From Diogma glabrata (Eukaryota; Arthropoda; Insecta; Diptera; Cylindrotomidae), in NCBI GenBank assembly GCA_963693315.1, contig OY856188.1, forward strand, positions 146,346,945 to 146,410,944: a stretch of 64,000 nt of DNA, given 5' to 3'. Shown here piece by piece: positions 56,295 to 64,000 of this stretch (positions are counted from its first letter, which is position 1; each line of letters opens with the position of its first letter). Under the pieces are notes generated by a model that was not told where the DNA came from, did no database searches, and worked only from the letters and a program-made list of their open reading frames with translations. Both the position numbers and the translations under genes were made by a program.

Positions 56295-56530
56295 TGTTAA
56301 GAAAATCAGCTCCTAGGATAGGAGTGGTAACATTGGCTATAACAAAGGTCTGTCAGATCGCTCGTCTAAGACCAATGTTTAAGTTTAAAGATCGTGTACC
56401 GTAAGTGATAAATTTAGTCGCATTAGCGGCGTAAAGGTATATGTCTTATTTTCTGGAAATTTTTTCCTCCACAGTAGTGGGGAGAACTGAAACTTCGGCA
56501 CCTGTATATTATGATATTAATATGTCAGCT
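56295..56530 (-). pseudogene. Aspartic protease relic of an old Gypsy element
   Basis: On the minus strand the reading is TGAEVSVLPTTVEEKISRK, stop, DIYLYAANATKFITYGTRSL, NLNIGLRRAI, stop, QTFVIANVTTPILGADFLNKY. The YGTRSL and PILGADFL motifs are typical of Gypsy proteases of the lineage that carries the 48-49 kb integrase. The catalytic Asp of D-T-G-A is now Tyr, and there are two stops. It lies between the LTR fragment at 57 kb and the integrase at 49 kb in the expected order on the minus strand. Confidence 0.8.
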
Positions 56531-56545
56531 AAACTTTGAAAAAGA

Positions 56546-57089
56546 ATATTGTTTTTTATTAACATAATGTCAATCTCTTGTTACTTTACGCAAATAACTT
56601 ATTTAATAAGTTTAATAATAAATTAAAGAAAACAAAGCTTTTTTAATTTTACTGTTACTCTATATATTTCAGCTTGTTAGGCCATCTTCTGGAGTAATCT
56701 TTTTTGATTGAGTTTTGAGTTTTTTATTGATTATTATCTTTATTCTATGCATGTTTGAAATGGAAATATATATGAAAATACATTTGTTGTGTTTATGTCA
56801 TCCTGAATTTAATTGATTAGATTGAAAATCTGTGCATCAATGTGAATCATTACATTACGTTTTTAATAATATAATTATTGGTGCATCATCAATGAAACTT
56901 ATTATTATTCAATAAATCTCATCTCTATTATAAAGGCTAATTTCCTTTATTCTATCATTAAGCTTTATATTAAGCTATATACAAATACTTTGTCGAAGAA
57001 AATATTTGAAGCCATTTGGATTGTTATAGCACGAATGACTAGCTATAACTTATTTATTTTATATAGCGCGAATTACAAGCTATAAGGCG
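56546..57089. other. AT-rich stretch between protease relic and LTR
   Basis: No gene recognised. If the Gypsy relic is one element, gag should have been here but is deleted or unrecognisable. A palindromic-looking motif TATAGC...GCTATA recurs at 57025-57085. Confidence 0.4.
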
Positions 57090-57272
57090 TTATTTGGCAT
57101 TTATATAAATCAACACAATGATAAAATTAACAATACAATTATTGTTGTTAAAAAAAATCAATAATATTAATATTAATGAAAAAATAATGACAATAGATGT
57201 TTATGATTTCCCATAATGCCTCGTCTTTCCAGGCAACTTTTCCTTTCAATATTGCGGAAAGTTATCGCCACA
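57090..57272 (-). mobile_element. LTR of the old Gypsy element (5' LTR or solo fragment)
   Basis: Matches 47790-48003 (GCATTTATATAAATCAACAC, ATGACAATAGATGTTTATGA, GCGGAAAGTTATCGCCACA) apart from a 26-bp deletion and scattered changes. On the minus strand it starts TGTGGCGATAAC at 57272. No second LTR of this family occurs elsewhere in the window. Confidence 0.75.
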
Positions 57273-57419
57273 GATCTTCATCCGATCACTGCTGGTGGCG
57301 GTATTTGAAAAAAAAAACAACACCAACAGTGCAACATAGTCGCGGGAAATCAAGAATCGTAGGGAATCAAGATTTAATGTCAAATTAAACATTTCCGTAA
57401 TAAATAAGTTTATATCTAT

Positions 57420-58195
57420 TGAGGAGGCCGAGTTTTCTTGACGCGCTCTTTCCCATCGCCATTAGATTATCGTTCCAGAGTAAGTCATTGGAAATTGTAA
57501 CTCCCAATCAACGAATGCTTTCACATTCGTCTATTTATTCGTCACACATACTATGTAATTGATATATCGTTGGGGAACTCTGTCTTCAATCTGGAAAACA
57601 ATCACTAGCTGTGTGGCGAAATTAAAATTGACCGAAATTTTGTCACCCCAATCGATGACTTTTCTAGATCCTCGTTTATATTTATGACTGCGTCTCTCCG
57701 GGAGGATTTATTCGTTCATGCATTTTACCCTTTGAAGAAAGGGAGACGAATGACTTGTGCAGTGACTACCATCTGCAAAACTATTTATCGGATTGCTGGT
57801 GATTTTCAACAGTTCTTTGATATAAATTAATAACAGCAGCGTTAATTAATTAAGACTCAGAAGAAGTCATCTTTCATACAGAAATGTAGCGGTTAGACAG
57901 ACAATTTTGAATCAGCTCCACGACTGTGGGATGAAAACCGTACACAAAAAGCTTGTTGATCATGTCAGATTCAGTTGGCATGCTAGATTCACACAAATGA
58001 TTTTGTGATGTCTAATGCAATAACGTACGTTTCACCTTTATCAAGTAAGCTGTTCGAAAGATGTCCTACATAGTTCAATAGATCGGCGGTTGTGGATGTT
58101 TTATTTCTAAGACCGTATTGGCTGTCAGATATCAAATGATTATCTTCCAAAAATTTAGTGCTTGTATATTTTAGATGTTGGCTAACATGCATGCA
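57420..58195 (-). pseudogene. LINE reverse transcriptase relic (Jockey-like)
   Basis: On the minus strand: KFLEDNHLISDSQYGLRNK, STTADLLNYVGHLSNSLLDK and TYVIALDITKSF (catalytic Asp in LDITKSF), then after a break MINKLFVYGFHPTVVELIQN, SFADG where FADD is expected, VNFNFATQ, IRWLGVTISND and ASRKLGLLN. Domain order is that of the RT palm and thumb. Several frameshifts and the altered FADD make it dead. Sequence differs from the 2546-3990 LINE, so it is a separate family member. Confidence 0.8.
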
Positions 58196-59519
58196 TATTA
58201 GGCAACATTATGAGAATTTTAATTTCGGAATTTATGAGCAGGAACTTTCCTTTCAACTTTTTCAATTCGAAATCGATTTCTCTGGATAAACCTTATAGTT
58301 TATTACATTAAAACGCAATTTTTCTCTTTATACGTGTTTCTCTTTTTTCATTTTAAAGTTTTATAAAACTTTTGTAAAATAATAAAAAATAAATTAAAGA
58401 AAATGAATTTAATAATTCTTATTTTAGGATGAACCGGAATTGGGTTACTGGAGACAATTTTGGTGTTATACTTAATCGAACCCCTAGTTAGATTTCATCG
58501 AACACCTGCTAGCATTCAGTTCCGGGGGAAGTAACAAATAATTATTAGAAAGATGTCTTTATTTTATTTCTTGCACTTTTTTTCTCAATTCGCAATTTAC
58601 AGGAAAATGCCGGAATACACGTACAGAACTTTGGCTCTGTAGTGAATACCATCGAATCCAAATGATTTTCCAATTTGAATGTTTTGTCGATTAATCCAAA
58701 TATTGATTTTAAAAAATTAAACATACGCAAGGAAGTTCAAATTCCATTTTATGTTTATTTATACTTTTTTTTTTACAATACAGGGTTTACAGTAACGTAA
58801 AACTTTTATCGGTATAGAAACATCATTTTATTAAAACTTTAAATTTATATTTTTAATTATATACCTTAAATTAAAAAACATATTTATATATTTAGTAATC
58901 ATTATTCTAAACTTTATTAAATTAGTTAATTAATATTTATATAATAAATTAAAACTATGCTTTTACATTTTAAATTACGTTTGGTAAAACTCTAAAACTC
59001 ATGTAGAGTAAAAATAATATTTTAAGCTTAGCGCGAAATTTAAATTAGTTATAAAAACAAAAAAAAAATGTAACTTAATAAAAATATTGATTTTATCTTT
59101 ATAAATAAATTCATTTATTTAATTTAATCACAATAGTTCGAGCATTAATGTGTTTCTTTTCAACATTTTTCTTGCAGCTATTATTTATGTAATTATTTGT
59201 CAATTAATTCTTTTCTTTCTCACAGTAAATTTTGATATGCTTTTTAAAAGCTTTTTTTGATTCCGTATAGGTCCATAGTTTTTAAAAAGGCCCTATTCGA
59301 TATTGTTTAAATTGACAAGAGATGTAAACATTTTAGTTGTTGAAAATAAAAGATAACACAATAAAGCGACCAAACGAAATAAAACAATAATGATTGGTAT
59401 TGGAAAAACATTGCACAAAATTTTATTAATAATTTTATTTTCAAGTTTCGTGTTATTTTAAAGTTTTTTAAATAAAGAAATTCATATAATTTCAAAAAAC
59501 TGATTCAAAAAATTGGATC
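58196..59519. other. 3' flank of the TRIP12-like gene, no other gene
   Basis: AT-rich. The part nearest 59519 is presumably the 3' UTR on the minus strand; AATAAA-type signals occur (TTTATT on the plus strand near 59420-59440), but the true poly(A) site cannot be chosen. 58430-58545 (ACCGGAATTGGGTTACTGGA...) is less AT-rich and unassigned. Confidence 0.5.
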
Positions 59520-59977
59520 TTAAGATAAATGAAAGCTCATACTTCCCTCATTTGCAGCTGTTGAAAGTTTAGATTTCATCACATCTCGTGATGTATATTC
59601 AGGTAATTTTAAATAATTTACACAAGTCATTACTGATGGTAAATAATCGTCTGGATTTTGATTACTATCCATGGTTTTCCGAACAATTGTTAATGGCGGA
59701 GTTAATGATTTAAAACCACCGGTAGGAAGTCTTGGACTTCCTGTCACGAATTGTAAAAACATTCGTTGTTCATCGCGATCATAATTACTTATTATATCAT
59801 AAAAATATTCTATAGCTTTTGAATCTTGAGTAAATCCATGATCAGTACGACAATTTTCATGTAGCATTTTAATATCCCATTTATATATTGTTTGTGATCC
59901 CGAACCACAAAATACATTTTCCAATTCTTCAGGATAAAACATACGTAAGCGGTTTGGAGAAAATACACTCTCAAAAC
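59520..59977 (-). CDS. Trip12: TRIP12/ctrip-like HECT E3 ubiquitin ligase, last exon
   Basis: Encodes the catalytic C-lobe of the HECT domain, which takes ubiquitin from an E2 onto a cysteine and passes it to substrates such as N-degron and DNA-damage factors in the nucleus. The exon starts after TTTTTTAG and reads [19 protein letters not shown]. The C-lobe follows, with [27 protein letters not shown], then the catalytic Cys in [17 protein letters not shown] and the conserved end SMSFHLS before TAA at 59520-59522. Phase joins correctly to the exon at 60039-60240. No stops. Family identity is clear from these motifs. Confidence 0.95.
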
Positions 59978-60038
59978 CTAAAAAACATTTCGATTGACAT
60001 TATTACTGAATTTTGTAGTTTAAATGAAGTATACCAAC

Positions 60039-60240
60039 CTTCACGTAATGCTTCAAACTGTCTATAAACCCCTTCAACTAAGAACCAGTGAGTTACAAGT
60101 AAAATATATTGATGCAAATTGTGTATTGTAACAGGTATATCACGTCCTCCACGTCTCAGTTCTATATCAGCATGACCCGGTAAAACAAAATCTAAGCCTA
60201 AATCAGCAATAGAACAGCCATCGAGATCTAATGTTTCAAT
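60039..60240 (-). CDS. Trip12: TRIP12/ctrip-like HECT E3 ligase, second-last exon
   Basis: Read on the minus strand after GTTGTAG: IETLDLDGCSIADLGLDF, then VLPGHADIELRRGGRDIPVT and IHNLHQYILLVTHWFLVEGV, ending YRQFEALREG with donor GTTGGT. This is the N-lobe segment of TRIP12 HECT domains (DLGLDFTLPG-like and EGV..QFE motifs). 202 nt, phase 0 in and phase 1 out, compatible with both neighbours. The intron to the last exon is 61 bp (59978-60038). Confidence 0.95.
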
Positions 60241-61329
60241 CTACAACATCGGCACATAAATATAGAATTAATTTAATTAGCATACATACAATTTTTATAG
60301 CGAAATAGTTTTTGTTTACATCTACATTATAAGATTGGATTTATTTCATTTTATATGAAAGCAAAAGCTTTCTATCTATCAGCAAATTTATTCGTCAATG
60401 AGTTTTGACAAATATATTTGAAAACAAATATTTTATGAAAGGCATCTGTTCACTTGCCGCAAAAAAAAACTTGCATATTATCATCTGCGAATATCGAATA
60501 AACTTAATTCTCTTTTTATGCGGTAGATACGTTCCTTAGAAAAACACATCAGAAATTACCATAAAAAAGTCTAGCACTGTCTTGCCCAATGAATAAAACC
60601 CAGATAAGAAGCCTCATTTTTCGAGCAAGTAATAGCGTACCATTATCAAGGAATATTCCACAACAAAGATTATGTGTGCTACAGTTGACTGAATACAGTT
60701 CATCTTCTAGCACCCCTAATATATCACCAAAGATACTGATTTCTCATTGTTGTGATATATCATGTTAACTCGTATGTCAACAGCAGGGACTGAAGTACGT
60801 GGATTTGTCACACCCGTAGATCATAAATAAACAAAAATAACAAGTCAACATAAACTGATCGCTCCATGAAAGGAAAATCTCACAAAGCAACTAGAAATTA
60901 TTAAATAAAATAAAAATACGTTAGGTAAAAAGATATTAATCAAAAGATATTTAGTATTTTTAAGGCACAACTAATGAAAGTAACATCTAATTCTCAAATA
61001 AGTTATTTTTTTCTTTTTGGTACAAATGCATTTTCTTATCTTATTTTAATTTCATTCTGTGCAGATATGTGCAATCCATGATAAATTTTAAACAAAGGTC
61101 CTGCGACCCACAACTGGATGACATCCCTATGACAGAGATAATCGTCATTAAGAATGCAAGCGATTACCCCCTGACAACTGAACAAATGGCTAATTACATA
61201 ATACATCAAGGCACGCTATAAAGTATAACATCTATGGCAGCCTATCTACGTTTTTACCAAGCAGGCGCACATAAAACAATTGCTAAATACTTAATTGACA
61301 TACGAGGTAACGTGAAATATCATATTCAC

Positions 61330-63365
61330 ATATCAGTAGCAATAGCAGTGAGATATCACTAGCCAAAGTGATATCTTAGAGGTGCTGGCGAACGAACTAA
61401 ATTTAGTCAATAGTAGCACCCTCAATCTTAGTTATTGACTATTGTTTGACGATGGCACGCTTTTGCTTGCTCGAAGAAACGAACCTCAATATTAATCTAT
61501 AAGTGGGTTTTAATAATTGAAGAAGATAGTGCGCACCTCCTGATCAAGGAATATACTACTAACTGGCTTATTTACAACCGTGTTAATTTTGTTCCTACAA
61601 ATCTTAGAAAAATTGACCATTACCTCTTATTTTACTTCCTCCATCATATAATGGAATATTGGCCTATGTCATATTTTATATGTGATAGCATTTATTGTTT
61701 AGTTATCCGTTCTTAAAAAAAAAAAATTAAACAAAAAAAAATTACGTCAATCAGCACCTAAGAACGCGATTGTTTTTGTAATTCCTATATTGCACAATAC
61801 ATTTAGTGTGGTTTTTGGCAAAACCGAGGTGCACTTTTATCGATGAGGCTGATTTTCGACAAATGTCGATAGTTCAACATATTTGTCTACCAACTAACAC
61901 TAATTCAAGTTAAACAAGACTTTTATTGGACCGGTGATGATGTATGAATCACAAATCAAACGTGGAACCTTACACAAACTGAGAAATCCAGCTATCGGTT
62001 TTAGACCTTTTTTCACCCATTTAAGAGAGACGATAGACTACAAAAACCGATATAAATTGTAATCAGGCAACTAGAACTTTAGCTACCTTACTTTTACTTT
62101 AACTAACTTACTTTTTCTAACTTTAACAAAAATGCGGCGGATTTGACGATTTTCTCATTTCTCTTATCTTTTCTTTTTTATTTTCGACAATTTTAATCTC
62201 TAGAATTCCGAATTCAACGTTCATAAACTCCTCAAAGGAAATAATATTATAATCTCAAATCCTAGTTTGTAAACGGCTATTCAGAGAGGATTAATTCATT
62301 TTAATTAACACTAAAGATGCCTAGCGTTCCATAAAAAAAAATAACTTCTTGAAAGTCCTAATATAATAGGTTGTATGCGCTTCAATAGAATTGCTTGGTT
62401 TTGGAGTGTTCTACGATTCATAGGAATATTCAAAAGAATCTTGATTAGTCGGCTACGCTCAAACGAAGAGCAAAGAGGCAAAAAAACATATATAAGCTAA
62501 AACTAAAATATATTTGATTTTAGTTTTAGTTTACAGTCAAGTATCAATTAAGTATCTGCAGGAAATAGGTAATGATTAAAAAAAATAATAGTTGCATGTT
62601 CATAAAAATACTATTTTTGATATCTAATTGATCATCTAATTGAATTATCTAATCTAATCTAATTTCTATTTATTAAGCATGTAGACGCTGTTATTTTCAA
62701 GATATATACCAAAGTTTAAAATATTCCTTGAAAATGAAAGAATAGATGTAGAAACTAACAGGTAGTAGGAGGGATCAGTTGTACGCATGGAGGGATCATT
62801 TTTTATTAATTTGTTAATTTTTTTCTATTTTTGATCCACGGGTGTGACAACCCCGCATACTCCAGTCCCTGCTATTGGCATATGAGTTAACGTGAGATAT
62901 CACATACCACTGGCAATAGCAGTGAGATATCACTAGCCAAGGTGATATCTTAGGGGTGCTGGCGGATGAACTGTATTCAGTCAACGATAGCACTCTCAAT
63001 CTTAGCTAATGAATATTCCTTGATGCTGGAACGCTGTAGCTTGCTCGAAGAAACGAGCCTTCATATAACTATATATCTGAGCTTTAATCATTGAAAAATA
63101 TACTGCGTCCCATAATCAAGGATTATGCCATTGGCTGGACTATTGGCAAACCAATTTTAGTATTGTTCCTGCAAGTTTTTAAAACAAATTTGCTTTTTAT
63201 CTCTTATTTTATTTTTATTTTCCCTATCCTATCACGAAATATTGGCCTATGTCATATTTTATATGTGATAGGATTTCTGGTTTAGTTATCCATTATTTAA
63301 CAAAAAATATTAAAAAAAACAAAAAAAAAACAGATTTGCGTCCATTAACATCCTTAGAACGCATG
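61330..63365. repeat. Repeat family inside the intron: two direct copies
   Basis: Copies at about 61330-61765 and 62895-63365 share GCAATAGCAGTGAGATATCA, GGTGATATCTTAG, GCTTGCTCGAAGAAACGA and ATATTGGCCTATGTCATATT, at roughly 75-80 % by eye. They are joined by 1.1 kb of unrelated AT-rich sequence. Element type unknown. Confidence 0.8.
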
Positions 63366-63419
63366 TTGTTGTGGGACCTTGGTCTTAAAAGGTTTTTATG
63401 TGTTGTTGTGACACATATT

Positions 63420-63600
63420 GCAATGCCTACTACACATCACATTTTATTAAAAAAAGTAGAAATTAAAATCAAGCGGAATTTCTTTGTCCGTACATCGTAC
63501 AAATGGAATGATTTGCCCGAATCACTAGTCTCGGGGGCGTACAATCCACAGTGGTTTAAAAAAAGCGTAATCAACTCCTCAGAACGCATGTTGTTGTGAA
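63420..63600 (+). pseudogene. LINE ORF2 C-terminal fragment
   Basis: The plus strand encodes RNFFVRTSYKWNDLPESLVS and GAYNPQWFKKSVINS, the typical last segment of Jockey/CR1-group reverse transcriptases (R...WN.LP....YN.Q.FK). It is flanked by two copies of AGAACGCATGTTGTTGTG (63358 and 63580). Fragment only. Antisense to the host gene. Confidence 0.7.
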
Positions 63601-63809
63601 ACTTAGGTCGTAAAAGTTGTCTGTCTATGTGTTGTTGTAATTCCCTATTGTAATTCCTATACTGTAATTCCTATTCCTGTTCCTAACATAACACTTCAAA
63701 AATTAGATATCAAAAACTAGTGATTTTCTAAACTCTAAACAAAAAAAAAATTATGATGAATGATTCTTGATTTCTTAGTATTTTATTAAAGAAACTTTTA
63801 AAATCATAC

Positions 63810-64000
63810 CTTATTGTTCCTTTCCATAACATCTAGTGTGGGGTCAAGATGAATTATATCTCGTTGTCTAACAACTGCTTGTAACCGTATCAATGTTGCT
63901 TGAATTTCTGGAACAATCTCAGATAAGTCTATTATGCTGAGTGAATGTTCTTCGCCCAAAAGCCAACGATAAAATGGTATTGACAATGGAAGATCCAACT
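63810..64000 (-). CDS. Trip12: TRIP12/ctrip-like HECT E3 ligase, exon cut by window edge
   Basis: The minus strand reads LDLPLSIPFYRWLLGEEHSL, SIIDLSEIVPEIQATLIRLQ, AVVRQRDIIHLDPTLDVMER and NNK, then donor AAG/GTATGA. This matches the start of the TRIP12 HECT N-lobe (PLPFYKWML-like segment followed by a DL.....V helix). Phase 0 at the donor joins IETLDLDG of the next exon. The rest of this large gene lies beyond the window. Confidence 0.9.

Larger units (their letters stand above)
60241..63809 (-). other. Large TRIP12-like intron filled with repeats
   Basis: 3,569 bp with a GTATGA donor and GTTGTAG acceptor. It contains direct repeats at about 61330-61765 and 62895-63365 (CAGTGAGATATCACTAGCCA, GGCCTATGTCATATTTTATA). 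An inverted relative lies at about 60600-60840 (pairing with 62825-63070 through CAGGGACTG and TGTCACACCCGT). A LINE tail stands at 63420-63600. The middle (61770-62820) has no recognisable gene. Confidence 0.85.

Noticed and set aside
58545..59495. Short minus-strand frames downstream of the TRIP12-like gene
   Set aside because: AT-rich, low-complexity, no motifs; most likely 3' UTR or intergenic.

Overview
The window looks like AT-rich insect nuclear DNA. Evidence: a short 65-bp GT-AG intron, exons of a conserved animal ubiquitin ligase, Ty3/Gypsy and non-LTR retrotransposons, and very many DNA-transposon and MITE insertions. The order is not certain. No CRISPR arrays, operons or rRNA were seen. 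Only one host gene appears intact: at the right end, on the minus strand, the last three coding exons of a TRIP12/ctrip-type HECT E3 ubiquitin ligase (59520-64000), with a 3.57-kb intron full of repeats. Almost everything else is transposon sequence, much of it nested.

Left part (1-10 kb). A 4.1-kb element (526-4620) with perfect 31-bp inverted ends and a TA duplication encloses a broken, intron-containing copy of DNAJC2/zuotin (J domain, SANT1, and a tail ending in a hydrophobic segment) plus a decayed LINE. It is followed by a ~390-bp tandem satellite, a 1.26-kb element with a 2-bp duplication, a near-perfect ~240-bp-arm palindrome and an RTE-type endonuclease relic.

Middle part (10-35.5 kb). 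A ~2.2-kb unit occurs three times (A, B, C). Filled and empty insertion sites within it date successive insertions: a SINE-like piece, an 8-bp-TSD MITE, a TAA-TSD Harbinger-like MITE, and finally a young 15,967-bp Ty3/Gypsy retrotransposon (17753-33719, minus strand, TSD GACT). That retrotransposon is the most striking feature. It has 3.9-kb near-identical LTRs containing a minisatellite, an 18/18 tRNA-Lys primer-binding site, a Gag that begins with a complete RING-H2 finger, a GGGGGGC -1 frameshift heptamer before protease, an RT-RNaseH-integrase frame of over 880 codons, and a decayed tRNA-Lys-like sequence ~0.4 kb before its 3' LTR.

Right-middle part (35.5-58.2 kb). This is a stack of nested DNA elements. 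An 8.0-kb element (37854-45889, TSD TTA) contains a second (37897-43515, TSD TAA), containing a third (37907-42426), containing a 3.9-kb hAT element (37986-41910, 8-bp TSD), plus two opposite 0.9-kb MITEs that form a large hairpin. From 47.8 to 57.3 kb, pieces of one old minus-strand Gypsy (LTR, protease with lost catalytic Asp, defective integrase, LTR) appear to have been split apart by later foldback and TIR insertions. A LINE reverse-transcriptase relic follows at 57.4-58.2 kb.

All identifications come from reading motifs and repeats by eye. No database search was run, so family names are inferences from motifs, terminal sequences and target-site duplications.
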